NCBI RefSeq assembly: GCF_003584645.1
Contig: NZ_AP017928.1
Span: 274,981-338,980, forward strand
Length of the DNA stretch: 64,000 nucleotides
Direction of reading: 5' to 3'
Source of the DNA: Methylocaldum marinum
Lineage (GTDB): Bacteria; Pseudomonadota; Gammaproteobacteria; Methylococcales; Methylococcaceae
Positions within the stretch are counted from its first letter, which is position 1; each line of letters opens with the position of its first letter. Positions 53,509-61,044 of the stretch are shown in pieces. A model generated the notes under the pieces. The model did not search any database. It was not told where the DNA came from and saw only the letters and a program-made list of their open reading frames with translations. The translations under genes and the position numbers were made by a program.

Positions 53509-55848
53509 TTGATCATCAACCAAGTAAAAGGCATTACTAAATCCACGCGAACGATTTTGGCCGAGCACGGAATATTCTCGGTCGAAGAGCTGGCGAACGC
53601 CGATGCCGACCAATTGGTCAAAATGGCGGGATTCAATAAGGCAAAGGCCATGCGCATGATTCGGGCGGCCAAGTACCTGGTGGGCGACATGGAAAAGGCG
53701 ACCGGCGCGCGCAGGCTGCTGGACAAGCGCACGGAGGCGTCGGGCGAAACCGGAACCGAAGGCGAACAAGCGGCCGGATCCATCGATTTGTCGGATGGGC
53801 AGCTTTATATCAACCGCGAGCTGAGCTTCCTGGAGTTCAACCGGCGCGTGCTCGAACAAGCCAAGGATGAGCGTACGCCGCTCCTGGAGCGCCTGAATTT
53901 TCTTTCCATTTCCTGTTCCAATCTGGACGAATTCTTCGAGGTCCGCGCCGCAGGTTTGATTCAGCTCGCCGATTTGGGCGCGATTCAGACCGAGCCCGAC
54001 AGTCTCGCCCCCCAGGAAACCCTGGCTGCGATCAGCGCGCGCGCTCACGACCTGGTGGCGGAGCAGTATCGGGTATTGAATCAGGTGGTGCTGCCGTTAT
54101 TGGCGGAGCAGGGTATCCGGTTCGTGCGCAGAAGCGAATGGAATGCCTCTCAACAGGCCTGGCTCAAAAAATATTTCGAGAAGGAACTGCTGCCGATCCT
54201 CAGCCCGATCGGGCTGGACCCGGCCCACCCGTTTCCGCGCATTCTGAACAAGAGCTTGAATTTTATCGTGCCGTTGTCAGGCAAGGATGCGTTCGGACGG
54301 GACATCACGCTCGCCATCCTGCAGGCGCCGCGAGCCTTGCCGCGCATCATCCAGCTGCCGCAGGGCGAAACCGAGAGCGGACCGTACGACTTCGTGTTCC
54401 TCTCGTCCATTATCCATGCCTTCGTCGACGATTTGTTCTACGGCATGAAAGTACGCGGCTGCTACCAGTTTCGGGTTACCCGCAACAGCGAAATGTACCT
54501 GGATGAGGAAGAAGTCGATGATTTGCTGCGGGCACTCGAAGGCGAATTGAGCACCCGGAATTATGGCGACGAAGTTCGGCTGGAAGTGGCCGACAATTGT
54601 CCCGACGCGATCGTCGAGTTCCTGCTGAGCCAGTTCGGGCTCAGCGAGGACAGGCTGTACCGCGTGGACGGCCCGGTCAATCTGAGCCGAACCCGGGAGG
54701 TCTACGAATTGATCGACCGGCCCGATCTCAAATACCCCCCGTTCACCGCCGGATTTCCGAGCCAGCTCGGCGGCGGGCGGGACATCTTCGATGCCGTCAA
54801 GAAGCAGGACATTCTTCTGCATCATCCGTACGAGTCCTTCACGCCGGTCATCGAACTGATCCGGCAAGCCGCCGACGACCCCCACGTGGTCGCCATCAAG
54901 CAGACCTTGTACCGCACCGGGCCCAATTCCGCGGTGGTCGACGCCCTCCTCAAAGCCGCCCGGGCCGGCAAGGAAGTCACGGTGGTCGTGGAACTGCGGG
55001 CGCGATTCGACGAGAAGGCCAACATTTCGCTGGCGACGCGTCTACAGGAGGCGGGTGTGCAGGTAGTCTACGGCATCGTGGGGTACAAGACGCATGCGAA
55101 GATGCTGCTGGTGCTAAGACGCGAAGGTCGGAACCTGCGCTATTACACGCATCTATCCACAGGCAATTACCATCCGCGCACGGCCCGGCTCTACACGGAT
55201 TATGGGCTGCTGACCGGCGATCAGGAACTGGGGGAGGACGTCCGCCGCGTGTTCGTTCAGCTGACCAGCCTGGGCAAGGTCGGACGTCTCAACAAGCTGC
55301 TGCAATCGCCGTTTACCTTGCATCAGATCCTGCTGAAGAAGATCGACCGGGAAATCGAGCATGTGCACGCCGGCCGTCCCGCCCGCATCATCATCAAGGT
55401 CAACTCGGTGGCGGAGCCGCAGTTGATCCAGGCGCTTTACCGCGCTTCCATGGCCGGGGTGGAGATCAAGCTGATCGTCCGCGGAATCTGCTGTCTTCGG
55501 CCCGGAATCCCCGGCGTGTCCGAAAACATCGAAGTTCGCTCGATCATTGGGCGATTCTTGGAGCACAGCCGCGTGTACTGGTTCGAAAACGGCGGGCATC
55601 CGGAAGTGTATCTCGCGAGCGCGGACTTCCTGCCCCGCAACATGTTCCGTCGCGTGGAAACCTGCTTCCCCATCGAGAACAAAAAGCTGGCAGACCGCAT
55701 CCGGGCAGACCTCGATCTCTATCTCGGCGACGACAGTCAAGCCTGGCTGCTTACTTCCGACGGCAATTATTCACGTCCGCAGCCTGCTAATCCGCGCGGC
55801 GTCCAGGCCCAGACCGTTCTGCTGGAGCAACTGAAGAAATCGAGCTGA
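53509..55848 (+). CDS. ppk1: Polyphosphate kinase PPK1 with N-terminal helix-hairpin-helix extension
   Basis: 779 residues, about 90 longer than usual PPK1. The first ~70 residues, VKGITKSTRTILAEHGIFSV to MRMIRAAK, look like a helix-hairpin-helix DNA or protein-binding domain, followed by a Glu/Gly/Ala linker. PPK1 proper begins LYINRELSFLEFNRRVLEQA. The phosphorylated His lies in GYKTHAKMLLV, with Arg/Lys-rich RVDGPVNLSRTREVYEL and PLIRGICCLRPGIPGVSEN around it. It makes inorganic polyphosphate from ATP. The TTG start follows AGGGGA at a good distance; no ATG in frame exists nearby. Convergent with ppx, 28 bases apart. Confidence 0.9.
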   Translation: MIINQVKGITKSTRTILAEHGIFSVEELANADADQLVKMAGFNKAKAMRMIRAAKYLVGDMEKATGARRLLDKRTEASGETGTEGEQAAGSIDLSDGQLYINRELSFLEFNRRVLEQAKDERTPLLERLNFLSISCSNLDEFFEVRAAGLIQLADLGAIQTEPDSLAPQETLAAISARAHDLVAEQYRVLNQVVLPLLAEQGIRFVRRSEWNASQQAWLKKYFEKELLPILSPIGLDPAHPFPRILNKSLNFIVPLSGKDAFGRDITLAILQAPRALPRIIQLPQGETESGPYDFVFLSSIIHAFVDDLFYGMKVRGCYQFRVTRNSEMYLDEEEVDDLLRALEGELSTRNYGDEVRLEVADNCPDAIVEFLLSQFGLSEDRLYRVDGPVNLSRTREVYELIDRPDLKYPPFTAGFPSQLGGGRDIFDAVKKQDILLHHPYESFTPVIELIRQAADDPHVVAIKQTLYRTGPNSAVVDALLKAARAGKEVTVVVELRARFDEKANISLATRLQEAGVQVVYGIVGYKTHAKMLLVLRREGRNLRYYTHLSTGNYHPRTARLYTDYGLLTGDQELGEDVRRVFVQLTSLGKVGRLNKLLQSPFTLHQILLKKIDREIEHVHAGRPARIIIKVNSVAEPQLIQALYRASMAGVEIKLIVRGICCLRPGIPGVSENIEVRSIIGRFLEHSRVYWFENGGHPEVYLASADFLPRNMFRRVETCFPIENKKLADRIRADLDLYLGDDSQAWLLTSDGNYSRPQPANPRGVQAQTVLLEQLKKSS

Positions 55849-55876
55849 CCGGCACCGGGCGGGTTCGGACCTTAGG

Positions 55877-57382
55877 TCAGGCATAAATCAGCTCGATATC
55901 GGCAGCGCCGAGATTTCCGGCTTCCTGCAACAGGTCGGCCGCGGTCAGCGGATGATTTTCCAGCCACTGTTTCGGAAATCTTAGATCGACCCGAGAATCG
56001 CCGAGGCTGAATTTGATATCGGGAGGCGGGTTACGGTGGCGGCTGCGGTTCAGAAGTATGGCGAGTCGCAGCAGCACCGCCAGAAGCTGTCCTGCCTCGT
56101 TCCATGGAGGGCTCAATTCCTTGAAGAACTTCAGGTGAAATTTTCTGCGGTGGACGCGCACCAGCGCGGCCAGCAGCAATTGATCCTGGCGCGAAAAGCC
56201 GGGCAGGTCGGCGTTCTCGATGATGTAGGCGCTATGCTTGTGATATTGGCTGTGTGCGATATCCAGTCCGATCTCGTGTAAGCTTGCCGCCCAATTCAGC
56301 CATTGTTCGGCGGTTTCGGGGCCGATGTCGCCGATTGACGGGCTTTGGTCCAGAAACGATTTCAACGTTTCCTGAACGCGGCCGACCTGTTGCAGATCCA
56401 CGTGATAGCGAGTCGCCAGCGCCGCCACGGTTCGACTCCTGATGTCGTCGTTGTAAAGCCGGCCCAGGAGATCGTACAGCAAGCCTTCCCGCAAGGCGCC
56501 GTCGGAAACCTGCATCTTTTGAATGCCGAGTGCCTTGAATGTCGCATACAAAATCGCAAGGCCCCCGGCGAAGATCGGATAGCGGTCGGGATTGAGATCC
56601 GGGAACCCCGTTTTATCGACTCGTCCCAGGGTCAGGACGGACTCGACCAGCCGGTCGAGTCCGTCCCGGCTGATGCCGTCCTTGCTCCAACCGCGGCCGA
56701 CCAGGATTTTGCGGATGGCTCTTGCGGTTCCGGACGCGCCTACGGCTTCGTCCCAGTGGTCCTTGCGGAAGGTATATTCGAAGGGTTCCAACTCATGCTG
56801 AGCGGCGATGACCGCATTCTTGAAGCGTTTGCCGGTGATCTTGCCGTCGGTAAAATGGGCGAGGCTCATGGATACGCAGCCTATCCGCACGCTTTCCTTG
56901 CGAAGCGGAGTCTGATCCACGCCGATGATGTATTCAGTGCTGCCGCCGCCGATATCCATCACCAGCCGTGGCTTGCCGTCGGGCGCCAGACTCTGGGCGA
57001 CCCCTGCGTAGATCAGCCGTGCTTCTTCGATGCCGGAGATAATGTCAATCGGATGGCCCAGTGCCTTTTCCGCCAGAACCAGAAACTGACCGGCGTTGCG
57101 CGCGGCACGCAAGGTATTCGTGCCTACCGCGCGGACGCTGCCGGGCGGCAGGTCCTGAAGCCTCTGGCCGAATCGGTCGAGACAGGCCAGTGCCCGTTGC
57201 TGCGCGTCCGGGGTCAGGTGCCGCTGAGCGTTGAGTCCCGCTCCCAGTCTGACCATTTCCCGCAGCCGGTCGACGATGATCAATTCGCCGGCCCGCAGTT
57301 TCGCCACGACCATGTGGAAACTGTTGGAACCCAAGTCCACGGCAGCAACGTGGTCTGGAGGATGTGCTTTTATTTGAGTCAT
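55877..57382 (-). CDS. ppx: Exopolyphosphatase (Ppx/GppA family)
   Basis: 501 residues. ASKHA phosphatase with phosphate-binding VAAVDLGSNSFHMVVAKL and VMDIGGGSTEYIIGVDQTPL, GTNTLRAARNAGQFL, and a C-terminal HD-like helical part (LHEIGLDIAHSQYHKHSAYI). It releases phosphate from the end of polyphosphate or hydrolyses pppGpp. The convergent neighbour is ppk1, so synthesis and degradation genes are paired, although not in one operon. Full family length. Confidence 0.93.
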   Translation of the reverse strand: MTQIKAHPPDHVAAVDLGSNSFHMVVAKLRAGELIIVDRLREMVRLGAGLNAQRHLTPDAQQRALACLDRFGQRLQDLPPGSVRAVGTNTLRAARNAGQFLVLAEKALGHPIDIISGIEEARLIYAGVAQSLAPDGKPRLVMDIGGGSTEYIIGVDQTPLRKESVRIGCVSMSLAHFTDGKITGKRFKNAVIAAQHELEPFEYTFRKDHWDEAVGASGTARAIRKILVGRGWSKDGISRDGLDRLVESVLTLGRVDKTGFPDLNPDRYPIFAGGLAILYATFKALGIQKMQVSDGALREGLLYDLLGRLYNDDIRSRTVAALATRYHVDLQQVGRVQETLKSFLDQSPSIGDIGPETAEQWLNWAASLHEIGLDIAHSQYHKHSAYIIENADLPGFSRQDQLLLAALVRVHRRKFHLKFFKELSPPWNEAGQLLAVLLRLAILLNRSRHRNPPPDIKFSLGDSRVDLRFPKQWLENHPLTAADLLQEAGNLGAADIELIYA

Positions 57383-57752
57383 TGAACCGTTGGAAAAGGG
57401 TGGGAGAGACTTTAGCGAGGGTGGTATTTGTTACAATCTCGCGGTTAACGCGACGCCCGGCCCATGTTTTTCGAAGCCCGGGCCCTCACGGCCAATATGT
57501 CGTAAAAGCTCACTCTTCCCATGGGAGAAGACTTGGGCGAGGGCGTGCAAAAGAAGTTTTCTTCCTGCTTAGGCGGAATAAATGGGCGCGATTGCCTTAT
57601 ACCAAAGGAAGAAATCTTGTTTTGGCTCCTCGCCTGAATCCTCTCCCAAGGCGAGAGGGGGCGGTGGGTACCGTCCGCGCCGATGGCATGACTGCCATGG
57701 CCTCACGGTAGAGCCGTATTTTTACAAATATTGTCGACAAATACAGCCCGAA
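57383..57752. other. Intergenic region with degenerate palindromic repeats
   Basis: 370 bases between ppx and the ABC ATPase gene. Segments such as CCCATGGGAGAAGACTTGGG and CCTCTCCCAAGGCGAGAGGG are hairpin-like and resemble the element at 9,958-10,005. No gene is seen; the promoters for the ABC genes and ppx must lie here. Confidence 0.5.
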
Positions 57753-58691
57753 ATGAACGCACTTTCCATTCGTAATCTGCGAAAAACCTATAACAACGGC
57801 TTAGAAGCCTTGAAAGGCATCGATCTCGACGTGAAAGCCGGAGATTTCTTCGCGCTCCTGGGGCCGAACGGCGCCGGGAAGTCGACTACGATCGGAATCG
57901 TCAGTTCGCTGGTGAGAAAAACCAGCGGGACCGTCGAAGTTTTCGGTCATGATCTGGACAAAGAGCGGGAGGCCGCCAAGCGTTGCCTGGGCCTCGTGCC
58001 GCAGGAAGTCAATTTCAACCAGTTCGAAAAGGTTCTCGATATCGTGGTCAATCAGGCCGGTTATTACGGCATACGCCGGAAAGAAGCGATGCGGCGCGCG
58101 GAGCAGTGCTTGCGCCAGCTCAGCCTGTGGGACAAACGGAACAGCGTGTCGCGCCACCTTTCGGGGGGCATGAAGAGACGACTGATGATTGCGCGCGCCC
58201 TGGTCCATTCGCCGAAACTCCTCATCCTCGATGAACCCACGGCCGGAGTGGACATCGAGATTCGCCGCTCGATGTGGGAATTCCTGCGAAAAATCAACCA
58301 GGAAGGGACCACGATCATCCTGACGACTCATTATCTGGAAGAAGCGGAGAACCTCTGCCGCCACATCGCCATCATCAATCACGGGCATATCGTCGAGCAC
58401 AATGCGATGTCCGATCTTTTGAGAAAGCTTCACACCAATCGCTATATTCTCGAGCTGCGAAAACCCGCGCATTTCGTAGCGGCGATCGACGGCTATCAGC
58501 TTGAACGGCTGGAAGACCAAACCCTGGCCGTTGACGTGCCCATGGAACTCGGGCTTCATGGTTTGCTTGATCAGCTCGCCGCCCAGGGCATGGAAGTGGT
58601 TAGCATGCGCAATGCCGCGAATCGATTGGAGCAGCTATTCATAGACCTGGTGGAAAACGGGCGTGCCGATTCCACGCGAAAAACAGCCTGA
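57753..58691 (+). CDS. yadG: ABC transporter ATP-binding protein (YadG-type)
   Basis: 313 residues. Walker A LLGPNGAGKSTTIGIVSS (about 36-53), Q-loop LGLVPQEVNFNQFEKVL, signature SRHLSGGMKRRLMIARAL, Walker B KLLILDEPTAGVDIEIRRSM and the His switch TTHYLEEAENL. It powers the export permease encoded downstream. The substrate is unknown; YadGH-type pairs resemble drug or polysaccharide exporters. ATG 57753 gives the family start; the upstream open frame is not supported. The gap to the permease is 27 bases. Confidence 0.93.
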   Translation: MNALSIRNLRKTYNNGLEALKGIDLDVKAGDFFALLGPNGAGKSTTIGIVSSLVRKTSGTVEVFGHDLDKEREAAKRCLGLVPQEVNFNQFEKVLDIVVNQAGYYGIRRKEAMRRAEQCLRQLSLWDKRNSVSRHLSGGMKRRLMIARALVHSPKLLILDEPTAGVDIEIRRSMWEFLRKINQEGTTIILTTHYLEEAENLCRHIAIINHGHIVEHNAMSDLLRKLHTNRYILELRKPAHFVAAIDGYQLERLEDQTLAVDVPMELGLHGLLDQLAAQGMEVVSMRNAANRLEQLFIDLVENGRADSTRKTA

Positions 58692-58718
58692 CCGAATTGC
58701 TCGAGAACACTCAGCCGC

Positions 58719-59483
58719 ATGCATTACCTGATCGCTTTCAAAACCATTCTGTTCAAGGAAATTTTTCGTTTCGTCCGCATCTGGCCGCAAACCATCCTGC
58801 CGTCGGCAATCACCACCTCGCTCTATTTTCTGATTTTCGGCACCTTGATCGGCGGGCGGGTAGGGCCCATGGCGGGAATGTCCTACATGGATTACATCGT
58901 GCCGGGCGTCATCCTGATGTCGGTCATCACCAACGCATACGGCAACGTGGTGGCATCCTTCTATTCCACCAAGTTCCAGCGGAATATCGAGGAGTTACTG
59001 ATTTCGCCGATACCCAACTGGATCATCTTGGCCGGCTATGTCGGAGGCGGAATCGCCCGGGGGCTGGCAGTGGGGGGAGTGGTTGGCCTTGTCGGCATAT
59101 GCTTCACGGATGTGCAGCCGGTCCACTGGGGGCTCATCGCCGTGGTGTTCTTAATGACCGCGGCCCTGTTTTCGCTGGCGGGTTTCATCAATGCCGTTTA
59201 CGCCAACAGTTTCGACGACATCTCTATCGTCCCGAATTTCGTTCTTACGCCGCTGGTTTACCTGGGCGGCGTCTTCTACTCCATCGAGCTGTTGCCCGAA
59301 TTGTGGCGGAAAGTGTCCCTGGCGAATCCGATTCTTTATATGGTCAACGCCTTTCGCTACGGATTCGTAGGGATCTCCGACGTGGATATCCGGACCGCTT
59401 TCCTGATCATCGGCGGTTCGATCTCGATTCTCATGGCCTGGAGCCTTGTCTTGCTCCGCCGCGGGACCGGACTGAAAACCTAG
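58719..59483 (+). CDS. yadH: ABC transporter permease (YadH-type, ABC-2 family)
   Basis: 254 residues with six hydrophobic segments, beginning TILPSAITTSLYFLIFGTLI. The central LLISPIPNWIILAGYVGG and NAVYANSFDDISIVPNFVLT with LTPLVYLGGVFYSIELLP are ABC-2 permease features. It forms the inner-membrane channel with the YadG-like ATPase as a half-transporter dimer. Good adjacency and orientation support one operon. Confidence 0.93.
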   Translation: MHYLIAFKTILFKEIFRFVRIWPQTILPSAITTSLYFLIFGTLIGGRVGPMAGMSYMDYIVPGVILMSVITNAYGNVVASFYSTKFQRNIEELLISPIPNWIILAGYVGGGIARGLAVGGVVGLVGICFTDVQPVHWGLIAVVFLMTAALFSLAGFINAVYANSFDDISIVPNFVLTPLVYLGGVFYSIELLPELWRKVSLANPILYMVNAFRYGFVGISDVDIRTAFLIIGGSISILMAWSLVLLRRGTGLKT

Positions 59484-59569
59484 ACCAGGACTACACAATC
59501 ATATACATGTGCAGCATGCCGATTTCATCGAATTCGAAGATTCGCTCCAGACATGGGGGTAGGCCTAAC

Positions 59570-60238
59570 TCACAGAACCGGATCGTCCCGCTTCGAATAC
59601 AGCGATAGCTGTTCGCTCACGGCCCAGCGAATAGCTCGCGCTCTCGCATTACCCACGCCCGGCACGCGCATGAGATCATGCACCTTCGCGTTGAAATTCG
59701 CTTCCACGCTGCCGAAGGTTTCCAGCAATCGGGCTGCGTATTCAGGGCCTATTCCCGGAAGCGCCAGCAAAATCTGGAGCTGCGTTCTGAGCTTGCCTTT
59801 GAAGAGGCGGGGCGAAGTTCCTCTGAGAATGGATTCAAACTGTCGAGCCGCATAGATCATGAGCCGGGCGGATTCCGCCGGGTCGGTCGAACGCAGCAGG
59901 GGAATGCCCAGAAACAGCGTCAGATGGATAAGCACTCCTTGAACGGCTTCGCGTCGCATACCTCCGCCGAGCAGGTCGCGGGAGGTGCCTTCGAGGATCA
60001 ACGCTTTGCACATAGGCGAAGAGGCAAGGCGACAAGCTTGCCGGAAAAGCCGGCCGTCCTGGATCGAAGCGATCAAGTCACGCAAGGTCTTGCGTTCGAA
60101 AAGCAGGCAGCCGTCCAGTTCGTAATCGCCCAGTTCCAGGCGCCGTATCGTCACCTGAACGTCACTCATGTTCCTCAAGGCATCGAGGATGGCGCCGTCC
60201 GGTTCCCGGTCGTCAACGACAGCTTGGATGAGGGTCAT
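59570..60238 (-). CDS. XPF/Mus81-type ERCC4 nuclease with tandem helix-hairpin-helix
   Basis: 222 residues. The N-terminal domain has the ERCC4 nuclease pattern: VVDDREPDG (about 8-15), GDY at 37-39, and FERKTLRDL (E48-R49-K50, D54). The consensus GDx(n)ERKx3D is intact, so it should be active. The C-terminal ~65 residues carry two helix-hairpin-helix motifs, ALPGIGPEYAARLLETFGS and RVPGVGNARARAIRWAV, as in XPF, Mus81 and archaeal Hef nucleases. These cut branched or flapped DNA. ERCC4 nucleases are common in eukaryotes and archaea and sporadic in bacteria. Its neighbours give no clue to its pathway; it stands opposite the ABC genes. Confidence 0.88.
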   Translation of the reverse strand: MTLIQAVVDDREPDGAILDALRNMSDVQVTIRRLELGDYELDGCLLFERKTLRDLIASIQDGRLFRQACRLASSPMCKALILEGTSRDLLGGGMRREAVQGVLIHLTLFLGIPLLRSTDPAESARLMIYAARQFESILRGTSPRLFKGKLRTQLQILLALPGIGPEYAARLLETFGSVEANFNAKVHDLMRVPGVGNARARAIRWAVSEQLSLYSKRDDPVL

Positions 60239-60570
60239 GATTCCAGCTAAAAGAAAGGTTTAGTCCCGGCTTCCGTCATACCACAGGATCCTGCCGCTCC
60301 GGGGAAAGTCATAAGCGAAATCTATTCTGCAAGCTCGAAGCTCGACGGAGAAGCTCGGTTGTCTATGCAGAGCGAGCCACAATCCGGATCTTTCATTGGG
60401 CAAGACTAGCCTTTTTTCGCCCGAGTGCCCCGATGTAATCCAAATCCGACACAAAAATCAGCCTGGGCCGACAAGCCTTTTCGGGCCTGTTGCAGGAAGA
60501 TAACGCGCCGTCGGATCGTACGAACACCCAACACCGCAAGCCCCGCGATTTTCACCCGCCCAAGGCCCCC
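60239..60570. other. Intergenic region before the T6SS cargo genes
   Basis: About 330 bases with no recognised gene. It marks a change from the moderate base composition of the preceding genes to the very GC-rich Rhs module. It should contain promoters for the divergent nuclease and eagR, but no clear boxes are visible. Confidence 0.5.
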
Positions 60571-61029
60571 ATGCGCGACTACCTTTTCAACGAAGGCTGC
60601 CTCGACCTCGACCCGGTGCGGTTCACCGACCGCACCGCCAATATCCTCATCCTCGGCGCGCCCGAGACCTCCGGGTTCAACCTCACGATCGCCCGCGACC
60701 GCTTCGAACCCGGCGAGGCCTTGCCGGCCTATGTGACGCGCCAGATCGGGGTGATGGCGAAAAACATCAAGGGCCACAAGGTCCTCCGCCGCGGCGCGTG
60801 TGTCCTCGGCGCGGGCGAAGCGGCGCTCGCCGGCGAATTCATCGATGCCACCCAGCCCACCGCCGGCCAGACCTTCTTTCAACGCCAGGCCGCCTTTGCC
60901 CTGGGCGAACCGTTCCGGGGCCGCGTCCTGGTGTTTTCCGCCACCCGCAAGCGGCCGTTCGATGCCGAGTTTGACGCGCGCTGGTCCGCGCTCCTGGCCG
61001 GTTTCCGGCCGCGCGCGCCCGCGCCCTAG
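60571..61029 (+). CDS. eagR: EagR-type T6SS effector chaperone (DUF1795/DcrB-like)
   Basis: About 152 residues. It has the DUF1795 pattern: YLFNEGCLDLDPVRFTDRTA, NILILGAPETSGFNLTIARD and QTFFQRQAAFALGEPFRGRV, ending in ALLAGFR. EagR proteins shield the N-terminal transmembrane segments of prePAAR-containing Rhs effectors before loading onto the VgrG spike. The Met at 60571 matches the family's start; a frame to 60490 adds 27 odd residues. The next gene starts 15 bases later and encodes such an effector, which strongly supports the call. Confidence 0.9.
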   Translation: MRDYLFNEGCLDLDPVRFTDRTANILILGAPETSGFNLTIARDRFEPGEALPAYVTRQIGVMAKNIKGHKVLRRGACVLGAGEAALAGEFIDATQPTAGQTFFQRQAAFALGEPFRGRVLVFSATRKRPFDAEFDARWSALLAGFRPRAPAP

Positions 61030-61044
61030 GCGACCGCGCCCCGC

